Part shown: positions 1 to 7,994 of the stretch, piece by piece | Layout: every line of letters begins with the position of its first letter | How positions within the stretch are numbered: position 1 is the first letter of the stretch | NCBI RefSeq assembly: GCF_002192695.1 | Contig: NZ_MTLG01000075.1 | Span: 372,001-436,000 of the forward strand | Origin: Achromobacter xylosoxidans | GTDB lineage: Bacteria > Pseudomonadota > Gammaproteobacteria > Burkholderiales > Burkholderiaceae_B | Direction: 5' to 3' | DNA: 64,000 nt | Translations under genes and position numbers: made by a program | Notes under the pieces: model-generated | Database searches by the model: none | Told to the model about the DNA's origin: nothing | Seen by the model: only the letters and a program-made list of their open reading frames with translations

Positions 1-895
1 AGTACAGCGCGAATTCCGACAGGCCGGCGTAGCCGTTGCCCGCGAACAGGTTCTGGCCGTCCTTCCAGATGGACTGGTGGACGTGCATGCCGGAGCCGTT
101 GTCGCCGACGATGGGCTTGGGCATGAAGGTGGCGGTCTTGCCGTAGGCGTGGGCCACGTTGTGGATCACGTACTTGACGATCTGGGTCCAGTCGGCGCGC
201 TGCACCAGCGTGCTGAACTTGGTGCCGATTTCGAGCTGGCCGGCGCCGGCCACTTCATGGTGGTGCACTTCGACCGGCACGCCCATCTGTTCCATCAGCA
301 GGCACATTTCCGAACGCATGTCCTGGAAGGAGTCGACCGGGGGCACGGGGAAGTAGCCGCCCTTGACGGTGGGACGGTGGCCGGTGTTGCCGCCTTCGAA
401 TTCCAGGCCCGAGGACCAGGGCGCTTCTTCGGACTTGATCTTGACGAAGGTGCCGGACATGTCGCTGTTCCAGGTCACGCCGTCGAAGACGAAGAATTCG
501 GGTTCCGGACCGAAGTAGGCGGTGTCGCCCAGGCCGGAGGACTTGAGGTAGGCTTCGGCGCGCTTGGCCAGCGAACGCGGGTCGCGGTCATAGCCCTTCA
601 GGTCCGACGGTTCGACCACGTCGCACGACAGGATCATGGTCGGCTCTTCGCGGAACGGATCCAGATTGGCGGTGGACAGGTCGGGGATGAGCAGCATGTC
701 GGAGGCTTCGATGCCCTTCCAGCCCGGGATCGACGAACCGTCGAAGGCCTGCCCGCTTTCCAGCTTGTCTTCGTCGATCTGGCTGATCGGCACGGAAACG
801 TGGTGCTCACGGCCAATCGTATCGGTAAAGCGGAAATCCACGAATTTGACTTCGTTGTCGGCGATCTGTTTCAGGACATCTTTCGGGCTTGCCAT
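1..895 (-). CDS. glnA: Glutamine synthetase type I, N-terminal 298 residues (partial)
   Basis: This enzyme makes glutamine from glutamate, ammonia and ATP in the cytoplasm, the central step of ammonium assimilation. The frame starts [20 protein letters not shown] and runs off the left edge, so about 298 of roughly 470 residues are present. The visible family motifs are the metal/glutamate-binding stretch [11 protein letters not shown], the segment [16 protein letters not shown], and the ATP-binding loop [12 protein letters not shown] near residue 265. The ATG at 895 is preceded by GGAG. Transcription very probably starts about 50 nt upstream from a sigma-54 promoter with paired NtrC sites. 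The adenylylation tyrosine, expected near residue 397, lies outside the window. Confidence 0.97.
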   Translation of the reverse strand, partial: MASPKDVLKQIADNEVKFVDFRFTDTIGREHHVSVPISQIDEDKLESGQAFDGSSIPGWKGIEASDMLLIPDLSTANLDPFREEPTMILSCDVVEPSDLKGYDRDPRSLAKRAEAYLKSSGLGDTAYFGPEPEFFVFDGVTWNSDMSGTFVKIKSEEAPWSSGLEFEGGNTGHRPTVKGGYFPVPPVDSFQDMRSEMCLLMEQMGVPVEVHHHEVAGAGQLEIGTKFSTLVQRADWTQIVKYVIHNVAHAYGKTATFMPKPIVGDNGSGMHVHQSIWKDGQNLFAGNGYAGLSEFALY

Positions 896-955
896 GTCAT
901 CTCCATTAGATAAAAAGGTCGAGGGCTGTGCCGTCGACTGGCATAAAAGAGGGAA

Positions 956-970
956 GCAATAAGCGTGCCA
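956..970 (-). promoter_or_regulatory. Sigma-54 promoter of glnA
   Basis: On the minus strand this reads TGGCACGCTTATTGC, a full match to the sigma-54 consensus TGGCACG-N4-TTGC with GG-N10-GC spacing. The predicted transcription start is near 944, giving a leader of about 49 nt before the glnA ATG at 895. NtrC-like enhancer sites lie upstream at the expected distance. Confidence 0.92.
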
Positions 971-1022
971 GGTTTCTTCTCCGGGATTCCCCGGGGAAGT
1001 CGGCTCGATCATGGGAAAATGT

Positions 1023-1039
1023 AGCACCATCATGGTGCA
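1023..1039. promoter_or_regulatory. NtrC-binding site 1 of glnA
   Basis: The bases AGCACCATCATGGTGCA match the NtrC consensus TGCACCA-N3-TGGTGCA with one mismatch, and contain a perfect 15-bp palindrome at 1024-1038. The centre is about 87 bp upstream of the predicted glnA start site. NtrC activates sigma-54 glnA promoters from such sites in enteric bacteria. Binding here is inferred. Confidence 0.85.
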
Positions 1040-1040
1040 A

Positions 1041-1066
1041 ATAGTGGGGCATGATTGCCCCACTAT
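1041..1066 (-). terminator. Hairpin downstream of hemW
   Basis: Perfect 11-bp arms (ATAGTGGGGCA and its complement) enclose a 4-nt TGAT loop just past the hemW stop. On the minus strand only three Ts follow, so this is a weak intrinsic terminator at best. The right arm shares bases with NtrC site 2. Confidence 0.45.
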
Positions 1067-1072
1067 GGTGCA
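1056..1072. promoter_or_regulatory. NtrC-binding site 2 of glnA
   Basis: The bases TGCCCCACTATGGTGCA match the NtrC consensus with one mismatch. Its centre is 33 bp, about three helical turns, from site 1, close to the 32-bp spacing of the E. coli glnA enhancer pair. It ends 7 bp before the hemW stop codon and shares bases with a hairpin at 1041-1066. Confidence 0.78.
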
Positions 1073-1078
1073 TCAACG

Positions 1079-2299
1079 CTACAGGAACATTTCCTGCAGG
1101 TCATTGAGGAATCTCCAGCCCAGCGGGGTCGCCCGCAGACGGGTCGGATCGGCGTCCAACAGGCCGCGCTTGGAAGCTGCCTCCAATTGGTGCGCAATGG
1201 CGGCCAGGGACAGGCCAGTGCGCTCATTGAAGGCAGTGGCGGCGACGCCATCCTTCAGCCGCAGGGCGTTCAACATGAATTCGAACGGCAGTTCGTCCGG
1301 ACCGACCTGGCGGCTTTCGGCGATGTGGCTGCCGTCGCGAGCCATGGCGGCCTGCATCCAGGAGTCCGGGCCGCGCAACCGCGCTTCGCGCACGATCCGG
1401 TCATGAAAGGACAGCTTGCCGTGCGCCCCCGGGCCCAGGCCCAGGTAGTCGCCGAACTCCCAGTAGTTCAGGTTGTGGCGGCAGCGCGCGCCGGGCTTGG
1501 CATAGGCCGAGACCTCGTAGCGCGCCAGGCCGGCGCCTGCCAGCTCGGCTTCCACCGCGTCCTGCATGGCGGCGCTGGTGTCGTCGTCGGGCAGGTCCTC
1601 GGGCGGGAACTTGGCGAAGACGGTATTGGGCTCCATCGTCAGGTGATAGAGCGACAGATGCTCGGTGCCGAAAGCCACGGCCTGCCGCAGATCGGCCACA
1701 CAGGCCTCCAAGGTCTGGCCGGGCAAGGCGAACATCATGTCCAGGTTGACGCGCGGGACGGCCCGTTGCGCCATCTCGATCGCCGCCCTCGCCTGCGCGC
1801 TGTCGTGGATGCGGCCCAGCTTCTTCAACTGCGCATCGTCAAAACTCTGGATCCCCAGCGAGAACCGCGTCACGCCGCTGGCGGCATAGTCGCGGAAACG
1901 CCCGGCCTCGGCCGTGCCCGGGTTGGCTTCCATGGTGATCTCGGCGTCGGGCCACAGGTTCAGACAGGCGCGCAGCATCGCCAGCAGCTCGTCCAGGCCT
2001 TCGGACGACAGCAGGCTGGGCGTGCCGCCGCCGATGAAGACCGACACCACCTGCCGCCCCCAGATCGACGGCAGCGCCTGCTCCAGGTCGCTGCGCAGGG
2101 CATCCAGATAGGCGCGCTCCGGGATTTCGCCCGGCGCCGCGTGGGAATTGAAGTCGCAATAAGGGCATTTGCGCACGCACCAGGGCACGTGCACGTAGAC
2201 GGACAGCGGCGGCAGGCTGGTCAGCGTGGCGCCGGCCGGCAGCTTCAGGCGCGACGGCTGCGCGCCCATGTCGTTGCGGATGGGAATGATGATGGACAT
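1079..2299 (-). CDS. hemW: Heme chaperone HemW (radical SAM, HemN-like)
   Basis: HemW proteins bind heme and a 4Fe-4S cluster and deliver heme to respiratory enzymes. They resemble the oxygen-independent coproporphyrinogen oxidase HemN. The 406-residue protein has the radical SAM cysteine motif CVRKCPYC near residue 41, extended by DF, and the SAM-binding GGGTPS near residue 92. The CxxxCxxC followed directly by DF and the length near 400 fit HemW better than true HemN, which is longer. It lies 37 bp downstream of rdgB on the same strand, so co-transcription is likely. Many databases still call this family coproporphyrinogen III oxidase. Confidence 0.9.
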   Translation of the reverse strand: MSIIIPIRNDMGAQPSRLKLPAGATLTSLPPLSVYVHVPWCVRKCPYCDFNSHAAPGEIPERAYLDALRSDLEQALPSIWGRQVVSVFIGGGTPSLLSSEGLDELLAMLRACLNLWPDAEITMEANPGTAEAGRFRDYAASGVTRFSLGIQSFDDAQLKKLGRIHDSAQARAAIEMAQRAVPRVNLDMMFALPGQTLEACVADLRQAVAFGTEHLSLYHLTMEPNTVFAKFPPEDLPDDDTSAAMQDAVEAELAGAGLARYEVSAYAKPGARCRHNLNYWEFGDYLGLGPGAHGKLSFHDRIVREARLRGPDSWMQAAMARDGSHIAESRQVGPDELPFEFMLNALRLKDGVAATAFNERTGLSLAAIAHQLEAASKRGLLDADPTRLRATPLGWRFLNDLQEMFL

Positions 2300-2336
2300 G
2301 CGTAATTCCTGAACGGGGCGCCGCGCGGCGCCCTCG

Positions 2337-2960
2337 TCAAGCCTGGCTCAGCTTGCTCAACAGTTCGCGCAGCGCGCGGGCGCGGTGGCTCAGCCGGTTC
2401 TTTTCCTCGGGTTCCAGAGCCGCGGCGGTCAGGGCCTGGTCGGGCAGGTAGAAATGCGGATCGTAGCCAAAGCCGTTGGCGCCTTCGGGCTGGTCGATGA
2501 TCTCGCCATGCCACAGGCCTTCGCCAATGAGGGGCCGCGGATCGTTCTCGGCGCGCACCAGCGCCAACACCGCCACGTACCAGGCGCTGCGGTCGGCCAC
2601 GCCAGCCAGATTGCGCACCAGCAGTTCATTGTTGGCCTGGTCGGATTTTTGGCCGCCGAGCATCTGGGCGTAGCGCGCGGAATACACGCCGGGCGCGCCG
2701 TCCAGCGCCGCCACGCACAGGCCGGAGTCGTCGGCCAAAGCCGGCAGGCCGGTCAGGCGGCTGGCGTGGCGGGCCTTGGCCAGCGCGTTCTCGACGAAGG
2801 TGACGTGCGGTTCTTCGGCTTCGGGCACCCCCAGCTCGCCTTGGGGCACGAGTTCGATGCCCAGGGGCGCGAACAGGGCGGAAAACTCGCGCAGCTTGCC
2901 GGCGTTGTTGGAGGCCAGCACGACACGGCGCAGGGAATCGGGAATCTTGGGAGCAGTCAT
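2337..2960 (-). CDS. rdgB: dITP/XTP pyrophosphatase RdgB (HAM1 family)
   Basis: This enzyme hydrolyses non-canonical purine triphosphates such as dITP and XTP to monophosphates, keeping them out of DNA and RNA. The 207-residue protein carries the family signature VLASNNAGKLREF near its start, the ADDSGL segment near residue 75 and SHRARAL at the end. The ATG at 2960 is chosen because the protein then begins MTAPKIPDSLRRVVLAS; an open frame extends 74 codons further upstream without family similarity. A TACAAT -10 box sits only 7 bp before this ATG, so the mRNA may have almost no leader. It is followed by hemW. Confidence 0.94.
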   Translation of the reverse strand: MTAPKIPDSLRRVVLASNNAGKLREFSALFAPLGIELVPQGELGVPEAEEPHVTFVENALAKARHASRLTGLPALADDSGLCVAALDGAPGVYSARYAQMLGGQKSDQANNELLVRNLAGVADRSAWYVAVLALVRAENDPRPLIGEGLWHGEIIDQPEGANGFGYDPHFYLPDQALTAAALEPEEKNRLSHRARALRELLSKLSQA

Positions 2961-2967
2961 GGGGCAA

Positions 2968-2973
2968 ATTGTA
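2968..2973 (-). promoter_or_regulatory. Possible -10 box of rdgB
   Basis: TACAAT on the minus strand lies 7 bp before the rdgB ATG. No good -35 hexamer is visible 16-18 bp upstream. If used, transcription would start at or one base before the start codon. Confidence 0.35.
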
Positions 2974-3167
2974 TAGGGCGCGGGCCGGATGCGGCGCCGT
3001 CGGGGCGCGATGCCCCCGCGCCTTGGAAGGATATGCCTGCGATCGGGGTTGACAGTGTTATGGCCCCTAATTGAAGATGGCGCGCCTGTCTTCAGCGAAA
3101 CAACGCAGACATATTTTCTTGTCAATATGATCAAACTTGTCACTGATAGTATCTGAACGCACCGGCG

Positions 3168-5021
3168 ATGAACTCCATTCACGCTTTGCCCCGGCCGGTA
3201 GCGGCCCGCGCGCCCTCATCTACCCCGGACAGCGCGTCAGCGCACGTGAGCCTGGCCGGAATCCTCCGCGAACGGCTGCTGCGCCCGCGCTTCCAGCCCG
3301 TGGTCGACCTTTCGCACAGCCGCATCTATGGCCATGAAAGCCTGATCCGCGGCCCCGCCGACACGGCCCTGCACTTTCCCGACGCGCTGTTCGCCGAGGC
3401 CCGCCGCCAGGGCCTGCATCCGCAACTGGAGCTGGCCAGTTTCCGCGCCGGCGCCCAGGGCTTTCACCAGCACGACCCGGCCGGCATGCTGTTTCTCAAC
3501 CTCTCCGGCTCGGCGCTGCTGCACTACTGGACCTTGTGGGGCGATGAAATGCCCCAGCGCCTGCTCAAGAATTGCTCGCTCGCGCCGTCCAGCATCATCG
3601 TCGAACTCACCGAACAGGATCCGCTGTCCGAGCACATGGCCGAACTTTCCAGCGCGTTCGCCTGCCTGCGCGCCCATGGCATGCGCGTCGCGCTGGACGA
3701 CTACGGCGTCGGCAACTCCAATCTGCAGCTCTGGGCCGAAATGCAGCCGGACCTGGTCAAGATCGACCGCTATTTCTTCGACGGCATCGGCCAGGACGAG
3801 CGCAAGCAGAACATGGTGCGCGCCATCCTTAAGGTGGCGCAGCACCTGGGTACCACCATCGTCGCCGAAGGCATAGAAACCGCCGAGGATCTGGCCATGG
3901 TGCGCGAGCTGGACATCCGCTACGCGCAAGGCTGGCTGCTGGGCAGGCCGGAAGAAATACTGCTGACCGAGTTGGCGCCGCCGCTGCGCGATTCGCTGCG
4001 CCAGCGCCCTCCCGCCGCCCCGCCCCAGCGCGGCCTGGGCGGCACCGCGGCCAGCCTGCGCGTCGAAGCGCCGGCGGCGCAGCTGAGCGGGCACACCAAT
4101 GACGACGTGCACCGGCTGTTCATCGAACACAAGGACATGCACGCGGTGGCCGTGGTGGACGACGACAACCGCCCGGTCGGCATCATCAACCGGCGCGATT
4201 TCTCGGAACATTACGCCCAGCGCTACACGCGCGAGCTGTTCGGGCGCGACGCCTGCTCCACCTTCATGAATGCCGAACCGGTGCTGGTGGACCTGAACGT
4301 TTCCATCGACCAGTTGAGCCACGTGCTGATTTCGGAAGACCAGCGCTATCTGATGGACGGCCTGATCATCACGCGCGAAGGCCGCTACGACGGCCTGGCC
4401 ACGGGCGAAACCTTGGTGCGCTCGGTCACCGAGATGCGCATCGAGGCGGCGCGCTACGCCAATCCGCTGACCTCGCTGCCCGGCAACATCCCCATCAGCC
4501 GCCACATCGCCACGCTGCTCGAAGATGCCGACGACTTCACCATCTGCTATGGCGACCTGAACAACTTCAAGCCCTTCAACGACGTCTACGGCTACTGGCG
4601 CGGCGACGACATGATCATGCTGACCGCCGAAGTCATCAAGCGCCATTGCGATCCGCAGCGCGACTTCGTCGGCCATGTAGGCGGTGACGACTTCGTGGTG
4701 CTGCTGCGCAGCCCCGACTGGATGGAGCGCACCCGCCGCATCATCGCGGAGTTCAACGACCGCGCCATGGACCTGTATGACGACGAAGGCCGCCGCAACG
4801 GCGGGATCGAAGCCGAGGACCGCTACGGCGTGCCCCGCTTCTTTCCCTTCGTGACGCTGGGGGTCGGCGCCCTCACCGTCACGCCTTCCCTATGCGAGCG
4901 CATCCGCCCGGAGGACATCGCGTCGGCCGCCGCCCATGTCAAGCACAAGGTCAAGCACGGGAACCTGTCGCTGGTGGCCGAGCGCTACACCGGCGGCATC
5001 CTGCCGCAGCTCGACAGCTGA
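3168..5021 (+). CDS. EAL-CBS-GGDEF cyclic-di-GMP signalling protein
   Basis: This 617-residue protein probably turns over or senses cyclic di-GMP. The EAL domain comes first (about residues 35-270). It has ESL instead of EAL, but the metal and catalytic residues look intact: ELTE, LDDYG, LVKIDRYF, AEGIET and YAQGW. The middle (about 295-425) looks like a CBS pair (VVDDDNRPVGIINRRDF; LIITREGRYDGLATGE). A GGDEF domain follows (about 440-600) with GGDDF at the active site and no RxxD inhibitory site. Phosphodiesterase activity is the best guess and cyclase activity is doubtful. No transmembrane segment is visible. Its last 132 bp overlap the end of the convergent chemoreceptor frame. Confidence 0.88.
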   Translation: MNSIHALPRPVAARAPSSTPDSASAHVSLAGILRERLLRPRFQPVVDLSHSRIYGHESLIRGPADTALHFPDALFAEARRQGLHPQLELASFRAGAQGFHQHDPAGMLFLNLSGSALLHYWTLWGDEMPQRLLKNCSLAPSSIIVELTEQDPLSEHMAELSSAFACLRAHGMRVALDDYGVGNSNLQLWAEMQPDLVKIDRYFFDGIGQDERKQNMVRAILKVAQHLGTTIVAEGIETAEDLAMVRELDIRYAQGWLLGRPEEILLTELAPPLRDSLRQRPPAAPPQRGLGGTAASLRVEAPAAQLSGHTNDDVHRLFIEHKDMHAVAVVDDDNRPVGIINRRDFSEHYAQRYTRELFGRDACSTFMNAEPVLVDLNVSIDQLSHVLISEDQRYLMDGLIITREGRYDGLATGETLVRSVTEMRIEAARYANPLTSLPGNIPISRHIATLLEDADDFTICYGDLNNFKPFNDVYGYWRGDDMIMLTAEVIKRHCDPQRDFVGHVGGDDFVVLLRSPDWMERTRRIIAEFNDRAMDLYDDEGRRNGGIEAEDRYGVPRFFPFVTLGVGALTVTPSLCERIRPEDIASAAAHVKHKVKHGNLSLVAERYTGGILPQLDS

Positions 5022-6605
5022 ACCCTGCCCGGCCGCGCCATGGGCCGGCTGGGCAATCTGGAACACCGCCACCGCCCGGCGCAAGCCCTGCGCCTGGGCC
5101 TCCAGCGCGGCCGCCGCGGCGGCGGTCTGCTCCACCATGGCGGCATTCTCCTGCGTCGAGCGCTCGATGTCCGCCACCGCGTGGTTCACCGACGCGATGC
5201 CGGCGGCCTGTTCGGCCGTGGCGCTGGAAATCTCGGCCACGATCTGCGTCACCCGGTCCACTGATTGCACCATGTCGCGCATGGTGTCGCCGGCCAGGCT
5301 GACCTGGCGCACGCCCGTTTCGACGCGGGCGGCGGAATCCTCGATCAAGCCCTTGATCTCGCGGGCGGCCTGCGCGCTGCGCTGGGCCAGCGAGCGCACC
5401 TCGCCCGCCACCACGGCAAAGCCCTTGCCCTGCTCGCCCGCGCGCGCCGCTTCCACGGCGGCGTTGAGCGCCAGGATATTGGTCTGGAAGGCAATGCTGT
5501 CGACCACGCCGACGATCTCGCCGATGCGGCGGGCGCTCTCGGCGATGCCCTGCATGCTTTGCACCACCTCGTCGACCGCCGCTCCGCCGCGCTGCGCCAG
5601 CTGCGTCGCGCCCAGCGCCTGGCGGCTGGCCAGGTCGGCGTTGCCCGCGGTCAGCTGCACCGTGTGCGCCAGCTGCATCATGTTGGCCGAAGCTTCCTGC
5701 AGCGAACCGGCCTGGCGCGCGGTACGGTCCGACATGTCCGCGCCGCCCGCGGCGATCTCGCCCGAACCGGCATGGATTTCCTCGACGCCCTGGCGCACCG
5801 AGGCGACGGCCGCCGACAAGCCCGTCTGCATGCGCCGCATGGCGCTGTACAGGACGCCGATCTCGTTGTCGCCGCGCATGGCGATCGCGCCCGTCAGGTC
5901 GCCGTCGGCGATGCGGTCGAAATGCGCCCCTGCTTCATTCAGCGGCCGCAGGATGCTGCGGCGGAACGCCAGCCGGATCAGCACGGCCAAGATTAGCACC
6001 AGCGCCAGCACGCCCGCCGCCACCGCGATCACGCGTTCCAACGTGAAGCTGGCGCTGGCCACCGCCGCCTGCCCCTGGTCGCGGGCGTAGGTCTGGTAGG
6101 CATCGGCCTGCTTGACGTAGGCCCCGCCGCTGGCCGGCAACACCTTGTCCACCAGCCGGTTCACCTCGATGCCGTTCCAGCCCTTGATCGCCGCATGCAT
6201 GGGCGCCAGCGTCTTGTCCGCAAAGGCGGCGTACGCTGCCAGCACCCCGTCGAACAAGGGCGCGCCGGCGGCGCTGGCGTCGGGATTGGCGCGCAGCCGC
6301 TCCAGGCTGGCCGCGGCCTGCTTGAACAGCGCCTCGGCATGGGCCAGCGACTCGTTGCGCGCCTCTTCCAGGCCGCCTTCCATCGCCGTCTTGGCATCCG
6401 TCAGCGCCGCGCGCGCCTGGAACAGCCGGCTGGTCATGTCCGCCAGGTCGCCGGCCCGTTCGATGCTGCCCCGGCCCAGCGCTTCGATGTCCGCCCGGTT
6501 TTCCCGCAGCACCGTGATCGCCCCCGCCGCCGCCAGCGCGAACAGCACCACGAACAACGCAAGAATGGCCGACAACGCCGTCGTGACCCTGATGTTTTTC
6601 CGCAT
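4890..6605 (-). CDS. Methyl-accepting chemotaxis protein
   Basis: This inner-membrane chemoreceptor passes ligand signals to CheA/CheW. The start at 6605 (MRKNIRVTTALSAILALF) gives a short cytoplasmic N-terminus, a membrane helix at about residues 10-32, a periplasmic four-helix-type domain, a second helix (VIAVAAGVLALVLILAVLI, about 194-214), a HAMP domain and a long coiled coil. The coiled coil includes the conserved hairpin tip around DSIAFQTNILALNAAVEAA. An upstream ATG at 6647 is possible. After VAVFQIAQ, where this class usually ends, the frame continues about 50 residues through sequence antisense to the GGDEF gene. That tail looks like non-native read-through. The ligand is unknown. 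Confidence 0.92.
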   Translation of the reverse strand: MRKNIRVTTALSAILALFVVLFALAAAGAITVLRENRADIEALGRGSIERAGDLADMTSRLFQARAALTDAKTAMEGGLEEARNESLAHAEALFKQAAASLERLRANPDASAAGAPLFDGVLAAYAAFADKTLAPMHAAIKGWNGIEVNRLVDKVLPASGGAYVKQADAYQTYARDQGQAAVASASFTLERVIAVAAGVLALVLILAVLIRLAFRRSILRPLNEAGAHFDRIADGDLTGAIAMRGDNEIGVLYSAMRRMQTGLSAAVASVRQGVEEIHAGSGEIAAGGADMSDRTARQAGSLQEASANMMQLAHTVQLTAGNADLASRQALGATQLAQRGGAAVDEVVQSMQGIAESARRIGEIVGVVDSIAFQTNILALNAAVEAARAGEQGKGFAVVAGEVRSLAQRSAQAAREIKGLIEDSAARVETGVRQVSLAGDTMRDMVQSVDRVTQIVAEISSATAEQAAGIASVNHAVADIERSTQENAAMVEQTAAAAAALEAQAQGLRRAVAVFQIAQPAHGAAGQGSAVELRQDAAGVALGHQRQVPVLDLVLDMGGGRRDVLRADALA

Positions 6606-6817
6606 ATCAGTCCATACAAAACCTGCCGCCAGCGGCGGCGTTCGCATGGATTATGGACACCCAGTTTGGCAATTTCTTGACACAACCCCGGCGCCAGGAT
6701 GACAAACTCCCGTCATGAAACCGAACCCCGTATTAAGCAATTGTGAATTGGCACGGGCGGCGGCTTACGGCACATTCAACGCTGCACCGAACCATTACCC
6801 ATACAGAAAACCGCATC

Positions 6818-7978
6818 ATGACCAACGCCTCCCACGCCTATCAGGACATCCGCGAAGCCGTACGCGACCTCTGCGCCCAGTTCCCCTCCGAGTACTTCCG
6901 CAAGGTCGATGAAGAACGCGGCTATCCCGAAGCCTTCGTCCGCGCGCTGACCGAAGCCGGCTGGCTGGCCGCGCTGATCCCGCAGGAATACGGCGGCTCC
7001 GGCCTGGGCCTGACCGAAGCGTCGGTCATCATGGAAGAAATCAACCGCAGCGGCGGCAACTCCGGCGCCTGCCACGGCCAGATGTACAACATGGGCACGC
7101 TGCTGCGCCACGGCTCCGAAGCCCAGAAGCGCGAGTACCTGCCGCGCATCGCCGCCGGCGAACTGCGCCTGCAATCCATGGGCGTGACCGAGCCCACCAC
7201 CGGCACCGACACCACCAAGATCAAGACCACCGCCGTCAAGCGCGGCGACCGCTACGTCATCAACGGCCAGAAGGTCTGGATCTCGCGCGTGCAACACTCG
7301 GACCTGATGATCCTGCTGGCGCGCACCACCCCGCTGGACCAGGTCACGCGCAAGTCCGAAGGCATGTCCATCTTCCTGGTGGACCTGCATCACGCGGTAA
7401 AGCACGGCATGTCGATCCGGCCGATCCCCAACATGGTCAACCACGAGACCAACGAGCTGTTCTTCGACAACCTGGAAATCCCCGAGGAAAACCTGATCGG
7501 CGAGGAAGGCAAGGGTTTCAAGTACATCCTGGACGGCCTGAACGCCGAACGCACCCTGATCGCGGCCGAGTGCATCGGCGACGGCTACTGGTTCGTGGAC
7601 AAGGTCACCGCCTACGCCAAGGAACGCATGGTGTTCGGCCGCCCCATCGGCCAGAACCAGGGCGTGCAGTTCCCCATCGCCCGCGCCCACATCAACGTCG
7701 AAGCCGCCAGCTTGATGCGCTACGAAGCCTGCCGCCTGTTCGACGCCCACGAGCCCTGCGGCGCCCAGGCCAACATGGCCAAGCTGCTGGCCGCCGACGC
7801 GTCCTGGGAAGCCGCCAACGCCTGCCTGCAGTTCCACGGCGGCTTCGGCTTCGCCACGGAATACGATGTCGAACGCAAGTTCCGCGAAACCCGCCTCTAT
7901 CAGGTCGCGCCGATCTCGACCAACCTGATCCTGTCCTACGTGGCCGAACACATCCTGGGCCTGCCCCGCTCCTTCTGA
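6818..7978 (+). CDS. Acyl-CoA dehydrogenase family protein
   Basis: This is a predicted FAD-dependent acyl-CoA dehydrogenase of 386 residues, full length for the family. The order is typical: a helical N-terminal domain, a beta domain with QSMGVTEPTTGTDTT and the FAD-contacting stretch INGQKVWISR, then a helical C-terminal domain with QFHGGFGFATEYDVER and YQVAPISTNLIL. The ATG at 6818 (MTNASHAYQDI) is preferred over an upstream frame extension with no family resemblance. It is followed 16 bp later by an MmgE/PrpD gene on the same strand, suggesting joint breakdown of a branched or dicarboxylic acyl compound. The acyl substrate cannot be read from the sequence. Confidence 0.9.
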   Translation: MTNASHAYQDIREAVRDLCAQFPSEYFRKVDEERGYPEAFVRALTEAGWLAALIPQEYGGSGLGLTEASVIMEEINRSGGNSGACHGQMYNMGTLLRHGSEAQKREYLPRIAAGELRLQSMGVTEPTTGTDTTKIKTTAVKRGDRYVINGQKVWISRVQHSDLMILLARTTPLDQVTRKSEGMSIFLVDLHHAVKHGMSIRPIPNMVNHETNELFFDNLEIPEENLIGEEGKGFKYILDGLNAERTLIAAECIGDGYWFVDKVTAYAKERMVFGRPIGQNQGVQFPIARAHINVEAASLMRYEACRLFDAHEPCGAQANMAKLLAADASWEAANACLQFHGGFGFATEYDVERKFRETRLYQVAPISTNLILSYVAEHILGLPRSF

Positions 7979-7994
7979 ACGGATCCCGACATCA

